Of a stretch of DNA of 64,000 bases, positions 54,505 through 64,000 are shown piece by piece. The notes beneath the pieces were generated by a model. It searched no databases. It was not told the origin of the DNA and saw only the letters and a program-made list of their open reading frames with translations. How positions within the stretch are numbered: the first letter of the stretch is position 1; each line of letters starts with the position of its first letter. The DNA comes from Platycnemis pennipes (lineage: Eukaryota > Arthropoda > Insecta > Odonata > Platycnemididae), in the NCBI GenBank assembly GCA_933228895.1, contig OW121848.1:154644688-154708687 (forward strand), read 5' to 3'. Made by a program: the position numbers and the translations under genes.

Positions 54505-57182
54505 ATTAACAGATTGCTTACATAATTAGATGTTAGAACAACATATAAAGGCCTTGAGACATTATTTTGATCTAAAACTCGATTGAAAATTAATCATTTT
54601 TTAATTTATTTGTTCTTTATGTGAAATGGTGCTTATGTTAACAATATATGAAATTATTTATTTTTTCCCTTGTTACCTTTTTATATCTTTTGAGTGCTCT
54701 TGTTTTTCTTTTCCGATATGCTAGTCTACTTTCCGTTAATTAATACTCAGATTGTTTTTATTAAATTTAGTTTGTTTGATAAATTTCCTGAAATACTAAT
54801 TTTTTCCCGAAAAAAATGTTAGAGTTAGAATGGATTAGTAGTCCTAAAACGTCATGAGGTCACGTGATTTAAACCAACCAAGTGGGTTGTGGGATAATTG
54901 TCGTCAATTTGACTACATTTTCGTGAAGCTAAATCTCAGAAACCTGGTGAAGGACTGCAAAATCTACACTGTGGCAGATATTGACAGTGATCGCTATTTA
55001 GCGATGACGAAATGCAATCTGAAATTCGAGATTTCGTAAAAAATAACGAAAAGTCTTAGCAAGCTGGCATGTTGAAAAATGTATCCTGGCCTTTCAGAAA
55101 ACATTAGAGAACAAGATTTTAGAGGCCCTGACTTTGAGATCAGCTTAAAAAAGAGGAGGAAACATGAAAAGCGGACTACGTGAAGCAACAAATTTTATAG
55201 TGTACGGAAGCAAGAGGTTTCCAAAAAGACATGACGGACCACAGAAAAAGTCTTACTCATGATTGAAGAGAGAACAAAACACAAGAATGCAAAAGCTGAC
55301 GAAGGATAGCTCTGCCTCAAAAGAAAAAGAAATAAAACAAGTCTTAAAGTGAGAAAAGCAAAATAAATGAAGATTATGGACTTACGGATGAACAAAAATA
55401 TCTTCAGGAGGAAGATGCCAATGTAGTGCATGTAAGAATGAAGAACTTTTATACGGAAATCGAACAAGAATGTAAAACTTTTAATTGAAAATGAAGAAAG
55501 CGAAGAGGTGGAAGGAATAAATGTAATAATTACACTGCCGAAGCAACCTCATTGCGAAAGAAATCGGGAGGGAATATAAAGTCAAACAGGATTACAAGGC
55601 ATCTTAAATCTAAAGATTGGAATTTGAAGTGGCAATAAGAGATCTACGGATAAATAATACTTCAGGAATAGATAATATTCCTGCCGAGGTAATTATAAAT
55701 ACTGGCAAGAAGACATTTACCCAGCTGTACAATTAACTATCCGCAGTATGTACTTACGAAACATGAGAGATACCGTAGGACCAAGAGGAGAAAATTATCA
55801 TCCATGTGCAAAAATTCAGAAAATTGGCAGAGGAGTAAAGGAATTCCTATGTGAAGACAGATTCGGATTCAGAGCAAGGGTGAAGCAACTTTGGCCCTTA
55901 GGCGGTCAATAGAGAAGAGAATGACAAAAATACCCGACGTTGTTGAGTTTATGGATTTGGAGTCAACCTTTGACAATGTTTATTAGAATTAAATTCTTAG
56001 TAATGTAAAAGAAACTTGGGTATCGTATAATGGCTGAAAATCATCCGCAGTTTTTAAAAGAAGCAGGTGGCTGTTATCAAATCAGGACCCAATAATCGAT
56101 AATCAAGGATAAAGAAATTTAAGACACCTGGTTGTGCACTTTCTCCCGTACCCTTGATGTCTACATCAAGATAGTCATGAATGTAATGAAAAAGACTTCG
56201 GGGTTGAACGCCGACGGGGAGAAAATCAGCATACCTAGATTCGCCGATGACATATCTGTCATGTGAGCGACAGAATAGGGTTTGGAGAAGATCCTAGTAA
56301 TAATGAAAAAGACAATTTGCAGATAAAATTTGAAGATTAATTAAAAAGAAAACTAATGTGCGGTATGCAAGACCAACGGAAAACTAGGAAATAAAATATG
56401 GATGAAATAAGTACTGTTATTTGAGAATTCGAGTAACTATAAATGGACAAAGTAGGAAGGAAATCGAAAATACAATAGCTCAGGAGAAGAGAGCATTCTA
56501 ACAAAATAAGATTCCACTTACGGATGAAATAGAGGAAACACTTCAATATAACTTACATCTGGAGTACTCTCCTTTACGGAGGAGTGAATTAGGCGAAGTG
56601 TAACTGTGGTCACTTCTATATCCGCCGGACCTCCGGGTAATTAAAAGTAAATCTCCAGGAAGGCCCGAGAACCATTAAAAGTAAAGAAATTTCGCCTTAC
56701 TGTAATAGCAAAATACTATTCGACCGGTCCAACAAAACCTCACTTGAAAAAATAAAAATAAATTTCGAAAGATAACCGATATTTCCTAATATTGTCAAAA
56801 GAAACAGTAAAAAGGACAAAATGACATCAACTTTAATGAAGGTTATAGACTCGAAAACGTTTGAAAGGAAATCGGATAAACAATTTTGATAAACTACTAC
56901 AATCAACTACGTAAGGCGAAGAAAACAAGGCATCGACACTTCGGCCGGCCTGAAGAAGTTGGGTAAAGTGCTGGAAAAGTATTCTCACTATAATGAACAG
57001 GCGGGAAACAAACCAGGAAAAATAAATATATTAAAAGATTATACCTATAACCGGAAGGATTCGTTAAAACGGGATGATTTTTCATCTCGTCCATTTAGAG
57101 CACCATAACGTTACAAAACGCAAAGGAATGACGTAATAACGGACCGCTATAATTGAAATAAAATCTTCTGCGTAACTGCTGC
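54505..57182 (+). repeat. Large inverted duplication, right arm (decayed LINE)
   Basis: Reverse complement of 48276-51141. On the plus strand the decayed LINE reads from endonuclease end (GLWDNCRQFDYIFVKLNL, VADIDSDRYLAMTKCNLKFE, 54854-55039) through RT remnants at about 55640-56290 (GIDNIPAE-, FMDLEST- and PRFADDIS-type pieces in shifting frames). It belongs to the same LINE group as 11640-14510. No intact ORF is present. Confidence 0.85.
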
Positions 57183-57325
57183 GTGAAGGTTTCTCGGGTC
57201 CTCCACCGGGTTATTGCGTTCATGTTCTGAATTCAGAAGCCCTGAAGACGATGACCGAGTCGGGAATCGAAACGTCGGCGGACATGGACGCAATAACCCG
57301 GTGGAGGACCCGAGGAACCTTCACG
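57182..57325 (+). ncRNA. 38 bp-arm hairpin enclosing a hammerhead-like core
   Basis: Arms 57182-57219 and 57288-57325 are reverse complements with one mismatch (CGTGAAGGTTTCTCGGGTCC onward). The loop contains CCTGAAGACGATGACC, GAGTCGGG and AATCGAAACGTCGG. The CTGAAGA plus CGAAAC boxes around a short stem are one change from the CTGATGA...GAAAC hammerhead core found in Penelope-like elements. It directly abuts the right arm of the large inverted duplication. Confidence 0.5.
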
Positions 57326-59440
57326 CTGAGGAAGGAAGAATAGTAAAGATACAGCAAATGATACTTAAACAACAATTACCAAATACCTCTAGAAAACATC
57401 CATGAGTAGCAATATTAGCATTGAAAGACAGCAAAACATTCGTCAAATACAGGTAATGAAGGCTAATTTTGTTTTGAATGTATCATAGCTAACAGAAAGA
57501 ACTGCTTCTATTTCCAGTAATGAACCGCCCATAAGTTATAATGTTTCATGCCAATTTTTAAGAAAAAATATTTAGATTTCATCTTCATGACATATTGAAT
57601 AAGTCATACCAGTTGAAATAAAAGAAACAACAAATCATTTAAATGAAAATAAATTTAAATTGATGTGACGTAAAATAAATTTAAAAGACGTGACATTTAA
57701 ATAAAATGTCACGTCATCACTAAAACTTCAAATTATCTTCATCAATGAAACATTTCATGAAAGTAATTACCGGGTTAAGTTTTAGGATAATCAGCGAAGA
57801 AAAAGATGCACCGCCAAGGCGGGTCAATTAAGACACAACATAAGCAGCAAATTTGAAACAAAATGGTTTTTTTTCACGCCCAGTTGGAAAGCAAAGAGGA
57901 ATCTCTAATTATTTAAAGGATACTTTGTCAATGAGAGTAGTAGGTGGCCATTTGTAAATTACACAACTTTTCAGTTAACTAGAATCAGAAGCTTGGTGCT
58001 GAGTTTAAAGGCACCGACTGCGTCCACTGTTTTCCCGATGGAGGAGCAATCTATAGATATAGAGGTCTGCTTTGGAATTAGCGAAGTTACTCTCCGCAGA
58101 AGTACTTGCGGACACAGAGAGGGGTTATTTATCTACCCAGTATTTTTCGATAAAAACCTTAAAAATGATAAAGAAACCAATAAAGATACCGTGACTTGAA
58201 GACGGGATACAGACAACAATTTTGCACCCCATCGCTCAGAGAAGAGGGTAGAGGCTCTTCTTAACATAAGTGAAAGTGGGGACCACATTGTTCGGCACAG
58301 TGTAACTCATGTCACTACAATCGTGGTAACATTTACTTTAAAGGCTGAAGTACTTCGATGCGGAAGGTAGGGAGAAATCCTATCGATTATCCAGAGGCAA
58401 ATTGGCAAAAATTTCACAGAAATTTTAATGGTCACGACCGATTTCGTCGAAGAGTCAACATCATCAGGTCCTGATGATCTCGACTTTGTGAAATGAAATT
58501 TCACAAAGTTGATCCTGTAACCATCATGTTCAATAATTATTTTCGTTCGCAATATTTTTGTTTCGAGTGAAGATAAACTTCAGGCAAAAATTATGTAAAC
58601 CGGATGTATAAAATTCAACAAGGTGTCGAACTGCGTGTCCTCGTGTATTCAGTATCATATGGAAATCATACTCCACGAGTAACTGGTATTATCTTTTCCT
58701 AAAGTTTTGCAAGAGCGAAATTTCTTCTATGCTCAGAATACAAAACGCTAACAATTGTTATTCACACTGATGCGGAGTCTGAGTGAGTTGTGTAGTAAAG
58801 TATAATACATATGGTAAAGAAGGAATGTGACATTGATATGACAATGTGGTCACTACGAGTCACGAGATCCGAGAAAATAAAGGGAAGTAAGAAGGTCGCT
58901 TATTTTTGACGCTCTCGACAGCAGGGGCATTGAAATTGTAGAGACGGTCTCATGGTTATGCCTGTGATAAATGTACAAAGTAAAAATAAAATTTCGAAAC
59001 AGGCTTATTCATCGGCGACTATGATTGATTTTAAGTATTCCCCAATTACATGCGTAATATAGTACTTCAAACCCATGACATTCCTCCCTCACCATTTCGT
59101 TTGTGTAATGAGTGAATGACAGCGGTGAATACGGGCAGCCTAACCCTATTGCTCTGCCAGCTACCATCCACGCTGGTTCTTCATGTCATCTGCCATACCA
59201 TAACATCTGCCCTCTGGGCTATATATAAGTTTACATTATGATGCGTAACTCCACACTCCGTTCCTGATTGGGTAATTACTGGCAATTGGGTATATGTAGG
59301 ATTTGCCATGAAAAATAATGTCGTTAACTTTGGCCGCCTATTTACGAAAATTGCCATGGAGATCGATATTTAACATCCCGTCCAACGGACGGATTATTGT
59401 ACCAAAAGCGCTCTCTGTGCAGCACTCATGTAGGGACCGG
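57326..59440. other. No gene recognised; one hammerhead-like motif
   Basis: AT-rich sequence with no conserved coding segment. A hammerhead-like motif at 58430-58480 on the minus strand is annotated separately. Direct copies of TAAAATAAATTTAAA occur near 57670-57690. Confidence 0.45.
58430..58480 (-). ncRNA. Hammerhead-like motif with intact core boxes
   Basis: On the minus strand: CTGATGA (58467-58461), then TGTTGACTCTTCGAC giving a short stem-loop, then GAAA (58445-58442) and TCGGTCGTGACC. Both conserved core boxes are intact in the right order. Whether stems I and III close is not resolved; an ATCAGGTCCTGAT palindrome overlaps the 5' side. Confidence 0.4.
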
Positions 59441-59530
59441 TATACCAATGAAACCAGCACCTTCCGGGATTTAAACTCGCGTCCTCGGGATAATAGGTCC
59501 AGAACACTACCCACCCGCAACGAATCACAC
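59440..59530 (-). mobile_element. tRNA-like SINE head
   Basis: On the minus strand: box A-like GTGGGTAGTGTTCTGGACC and box B-like GCGAGTTTAAATCCCGG at tRNA spacing. Confidence 0.5.
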
Positions 59531-59762
59531 TGAAAGATTTATTAATATGCGGAAGAGGAGAGAAATGAAAAGATGACTGAATAAATCAGAAGCCAAGTGC
59601 TTCTAGATACCTAAAAAAATTACATGAGATGTGTTGCCCGAAAATAAAATTTTATCTTGAATCACCAACATTTAATTGAGATATATTTAATGGAGAGTAC
59701 ATCATTAGTGAGAAGTCAACCTGAACAGCATACTGCATGGATGAAGATAACAATGGCAATCG

Positions 59763-60420
59763 TACGAGGTCTGTTCAAAAAATACGCGGACTGTTTGAAT
59801 TGCCTGGCTCCAGTTGGTTTCAGGGAAATCCACTTGGTGTTGCTAGATTTGTACGGATCAGCTGATAATAGCGCCGTTTCCCGATTGGAGATATCTTCAT
59901 TTGTTGATTAGCACCGCGGATTTTAGTGAAGTGCGATTGTTTCGTTTGTCGGATTTCTGAGTGAATGACCTGAAGGAGCAAAGACTTGCATTGAAATTTT
60001 GTGCTGAACTTGGAAAGTCTGCGACTAAAGCATTTGCTATGCTCAACATGGCTTACTGTGGTGTTGCCATGAAGCGTACGGCATGTTTCAAATGGCATGA
60101 ACGTTTTAAGGGTGGTCGACAGTCGATCAAAGACGATGAGCGTCCTGGACATCCTTCCAGGTCAAATGACGATCCACATGTCGACAAATTCTACACCTAG
60201 GTGCGAAAAAGTTGACGTCTGACCGTCAGGGAGCTTGCTGAAGAGTGAGGGATATCAGTTTGATCTTGTAACGAGATTTTGGCCGCAACATTGAAGGTAC
60301 AATGCGAAATTTTTACCACGCATGATGACTGACGACCAAAAAGCCAATCGTGTCTAGGTTTGTCAGGAACTGCTTGATTGTTCAGAAGATGATGAAAACT
60401 TCTTGTAAAAGATCATAACA
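59763..60420 (+). pseudogene. mariner transposase, N-terminal fragment with stops
   Basis: The terminal-repeat-like TACGAGGTCTGTTCAAAAAA at 59763 is followed by a frame starting at 59961: LKEQRLALKFCAELGKSATK, FKWHERFKGGRQSIKDDERP and GHPSRSNDDPHVDK. This is the N-terminal helix-turn-helix of mariner-family transposases. After 60198 it continues with TVRELAEE and further stops. No catalytic DDD part and no right terminal repeat were found, so it is a 3'-truncated copy. Confidence 0.85.
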
Positions 60421-61470
60421 GGCTTCCCCACCCCCCTACTGAACTGACCTTGTTCCTTGTGAATTTTTCTTGTCCCCCAAACTCTAAAGACCCTTGAAAG
60501 ACCCTCATCGCCCTCCGCTTCTTGCGATTTCCAAGCCATATTTGTACTGGAGAGGTAAAACTAAGGGCTAGTTTTAACGCCGATCAAATGCCGCTCGAGC
60601 CACTTACTTGATTAAGGGTAGTGACGACTTGAGTCCATTCAACGCCAGCCAGAGTTAGGCGTTTCTTCAAGGAAACTGTGGTCAAAAGACGACAGTGCCT
60701 CAGTTGCCTCACATAAAAATACGGGTTTTGGGTCTTGACTCAGAATCCCTTGGGGTAGGCTGGCGACCACCCCCTCCCACCAATATGAGGTGCCTTGCAC
60801 AGCATGTATTAATAATGCTTGAATCTCGATGTTACCGAGGCTATAAACAACCCATATGATAGACGGAATATAATGAGTCATTTACGATACCGTTATAGCT
60901 TAAGCTGAAATGTTTCATTCAATCAGCTACAACAACCAAATATTATTTGGTACAGTAATAGATTTCATGGAAGATGTATGGGGGTATTAGAATAGGTGCT
61001 GTTTTCACCCTGATAGAATTGATTAGATTAATCCAACAATAAGTAACTCACATTGCTGATTGATAATAATCTTTCGGCAGGCATGAATAATACCTAATGT
61101 ACCGTCACAAATACATCGGGAGCCAGGAAACATTTTTTATTTGAATGATCTCTGTTTTTTTGAATGTCCTCTAACGCAAGTTCACTCAATACTCTCATTA
61201 CATACCTACTCATAAATTTCACTCTATATACTTGTTACATACTTATTACATACAAGCTAGCCATTGCATTCATTACATTTTACTCAATACAGTAATTACG
61301 TTACATTCGATACGCTCATAACATGGTCATTATATTTCACTCAATTCAACGGTTTTATTGACGGAGCCTGAAATATTTCCAACTCTCTGGCATTCAATTA
61401 CCTACGTTATTTTCCTGGAGGCCTTCTCTCTCGACGCTGAAATCGAGAGTGAGAAGGAATCATTTCAGCG
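60421..61470. other. No gene recognised
   Basis: A stretch at 61190-61335 repeats CATTACATAC/CTCATTACA-like words (low complexity). Nothing else is supported. Confidence 0.5.
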
Positions 61471-62065
61471 CTTGTGACTCCCACGGCCTTCCAAGTTCAA
61501 GAACGAAGCCGTTCCTCGGTTTAGTCCCTTGTTTTCTTCTCACGACGCAAGAACACAATCCCGTACAGCTGATCAGTGGTGTGGAATTAGTGTAAGAATT
61601 CTTGGAGGCGTTTTCGTATTGTGATAAGAAGCTGATTTTCGTTTTGCAAGAAGTTACCACTTGTGTTTCAGTGAGTGATAAAGTCTAAGATTGGTGATGC
61701 ATCATGTTGACAAGTATCGTAAAGTTAAACTAAATCCTCGAAGTTTACTTTGCTCACGAAATCCTGCCCCCAAAGAAGCCTGTTAGCAAATCGAATCTCC
61801 TCAAGATGTTAACACATATCAAGACGCTATCCAGTGAGAGTGTTAATCCACAACCGATTAATGTTTCATCCACTGTTATAAGTACCATCGCAAGTGAGAT
61901 TTGAATAGTAGTGGTTTAGTGGTGTGAATAGCGTTATAAATGGCCAAGTTAAAACTATGACCTGTTCGAAGTCCATTGCCAAGAAGAATTAACCGTAAAC
62001 TGTGGCTGTGAAGCTACCCTTGCTGTAATGTTGGCATACCGGTCATTTTTAATGTTCCTGTAAAG
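61470..62065 (+). promoter_or_regulatory. Candidate promoter/5' exon of a plus-strand gene to the right
   Basis: A less AT-rich stretch with no long frame that ends at a good donor, GTAAAG|GTACGT (62065/62066). It could be a non-coding first exon. The call is by splice-site quality only. Confidence 0.25.
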
Positions 62066-62589
62066 GTACGTAAACGATTGCTTTGCTTCCATTTCCCATG
62101 TTTATGTAGCTACCCAAGTGCAACTGTATTTTGTGTTGCTGAAGTATTCTGCGAACGGTGCAGACAAATTTCGTTGTTGTTGCAGTTTCAATTGTTGTTT
62201 TTTCAATTAGCAAGTACTAACCTTGGCTTAGGTGCCAAGGTACATGTGATGTACTCAATCATTTCCAGAAAAAAACATAAGGGTGTTTGGCAGAGGCTTC
62301 CAATTGTTTTATTGAATAATTTCATTCATCTGATTGCTAACCATAGTAGAGGATGTTGGAATCCCTATTTGAACGTAGATGGGCATGCTTATGTGAAAAT
62401 ACTGGTTATGCAACTAAAAGTCGCAATAACTCTAGCACCGGAAACGGAACTTAGGCATCAGTTGTCATTCGAATAAAAGAGTTGTTAGACCCAAAATAAA
62501 ATCTTTGCACATTGCATAACGGTATAGTAGTTGTATGAAAACAATTTATTTTTTCAACATTTCACCGTACTATATGATTCATATTTGTT

Positions 62590-62745
62590 CTTATATCTCG
62601 TGCGAGATATATGGAACAAGTGATGGAGGATGTGAAAGAGAAATAATACGTAAATATGAAGAGATAAGCCGAAAGAAGGACTCAGCGAAGAGATGCGTCA
62701 AACCTATCTGTGGATAGATGACCAATGATGATGATGTTGATGATG
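62590..62745 (+). mobile_element. LINE 3' tail fragment
   Basis: CGTGCGAGATATATGGAACA, AGTGATGGAGGATGTGAAAG, then ATGAAGAGATAAGCCG and a GATGATGATG tail. Matches the LINE end at 14385-14510. Confidence 0.8.
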
Positions 62746-63039
62746 AGTACATAATTCCGGGAGTTGAGCATTACAACCATCTATTGCGTGTTTTGCCACT
62801 ATTTACCGCCAAAACGAGTTGTTTACTGATTTAATGGTAGATGGCGCTCTTAATCTTCCAGTAAACTATTTTCAAAAACTAACTATGCTGCTATTATAGG
62901 AAAATATTAATATCTAGCAATGTAATTAGCAGGAGAATATTTAAATACGTGATATTTATCAAACATTTTCAAAAATATTACTCACTGCGGATTCCCATGG
63001 CACTTTGGTGATTGGTCAGTCTCGTTGACGCCACGCTAG

Positions 63040-63102
63040 ACGTCACACACGATCAGACATCTGGTCTTCAGTATTCGTCGGGACGCGGTGACAGAAGGGC
63101 AG
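63040..63102 (+). promoter_or_regulatory. Candidate first exon with strong donor
   Basis: A CpG-containing stretch (GACGTCACACACGATCAGAC, GTCGGGACGCGGTGACAGAA) ends at GGCAG|GTGAGT (63102/63103). A CRE-like TGACGCCA/GACGTCA pair lies just upstream. It is possibly a transcription start with a short non-coding exon. Confidence 0.3.
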
Positions 63103-63412
63103 GTGAGTTTCCAACCTTGATTTTTGTAAGTTGAACGTTAAAGCAGTGTCGATTACTATCGTTCATTGAGTATACAGTGACTTTAAAGGAAAAATCGAAA
63201 TTATATTTCCGGATGTACGTGGAATTGAGACATATTCCGAAGGATATACCATTTACTTCACGGCAAATGAAATTCTTTCTTTGCTTAGTAATTCATCGTT
63301 GAAAATATTACGAGTTATTTTTTCCATTAATAGACGAATATTCGCGGGAGTAGTGCAGCAAAATTCATGGTACAGTATTTTACCGTCTGTTAATGGCTTG
63401 AATTTGTTACAG

Positions 63413-63534
63413 GGAGACTGGTTGCTCGAGATACGTGAGGCACAAATCTGGATCTTCACCATCAGTAGGACTTAGTAGGGGATAACTGGGAATCCGCGAA
63501 CTGACTGTAAGGAACGCTCTTCAGTGGGTTAGTG
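63413..63534 (+). other. Candidate internal non-coding exon
   Basis: The acceptor TTTGTTACAG (to 63412) and donor TTAGTG|GTAAGT (63534/63535) bound 122 bases with stops in every frame. It may be a second leader exon of the transcript starting near 63050. Confidence 0.25.
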
Positions 63535-64000
63535 GTAAGTACACTTTATTGATAATGTGTTTCATGCACGAGCGTTTTACTTTCCACACAATGCGGTTCG
63601 CGTCAATTTTTCGTATTCCTTTACTTCGGACGGATACCAGGTTGTCCTCTGATATCTGCAGTTCCCCGCCAAAAATCTCAAAAGATTGTTTCGACTCTCT
63701 GGCTTCATCTCGGACGCATCTCCACTATTCTAACTTCGCGTCGACGTTTCCCCGCTTAGGCATTGTGTGAATTCCAAGACTGTTTCCCTTTTGTTCTGCT
63801 TGAAGTTAACATAAATCTGAGATTAAAGAATTCCTGTCAATGAAACTGAACTTGAAAGCAAAGTGGTGTTTCTTCACATTCTGCCTCCTTGAAAATAATG
63901 CTTTTCTGGTTAACTTCATTTCGCGAGCCGATTTTTTATGAGTTGACATACGTTACTTTGAGTTGTATTAGCCACATAGTCACACTCCTGTTCTAAGCTC

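Overview
This is eukaryotic nuclear DNA, most likely from an insect or other arthropod with a repeat-rich genome. The base composition is AT-rich, genes are split by kilobase-sized introns with GT-AG (and one GC-AG) borders, and most of the window is transposon-derived: LINEs, tRNA-derived SINEs, mariner, Tigger/pogo, piggyBac-type, hAT, Transib-like and an LTR. There are no operons, no Shine-Dalgarno logic and no CRISPR. The species cannot be fixed from the sequence alone.

Two conserved host genes are legible, arranged head to head. On the minus strand, six coding exons (26322 down to 18876) encode the first 338 residues of the cytosolic iron-sulfur assembly factor CIAO3/NARFL (Nar1). Its C-terminal exons, which should carry the last cluster cysteines, are not visible. 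On the plus strand, seven coding exons (28488 to 42034) join in phase into a complete 452-residue COX10, the mitochondrial heme A farnesyltransferase, with a polyadenylation signal near 42650. The 2.2 kb between the two starts holds tRNA-like repeats and two inverted copies of a promoter-like module. The first CIAO3 exon also carries a 52-codon upstream ORF that begins in a YY1/TISU-like context and stops one base before the CIAO3 ATG, so the transcript may be bicistronic.

Layout. 1-10000: no recognised host gene; old repeats, a SINE, a 62-bp-arm palindrome made of SINE ends, and a Tigger element inserted (TA duplication) into a repeat whose empty-site copy lies at about 2.06-2.65 kb. 10000-18500: a decayed LINE with its reverse transcriptase, split by a 1.4 kb TTAA-flanked piggyBac-type element, then a palindromic mariner. 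18876-26482: CIAO3. 28420-42680: COX10, whose introns carry a pyrimidine minisatellite, an open segment weakly resembling ubinuclein, a probable solo LTR and a 915 bp hAT element with an 8 bp target duplication. 42700-57330: a nested repeat complex containing a Transib/RAG1-like element with two 585 bp near-identical arms and RSS-like CACAGTG termini, directly followed by a 2.7-2.9 kb inverted duplication of a decayed LINE around a second Tigger relic, closed by a hairpin with a hammerhead-like core. 57330-64000: a mariner fragment, SINE and LINE tails, and exon-like segments with good donors that may be the 5' exons of a gene lying to the right.

Exon borders were read by eye from splice consensus, phase continuity and remembered family conservation. 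No alignment was run.
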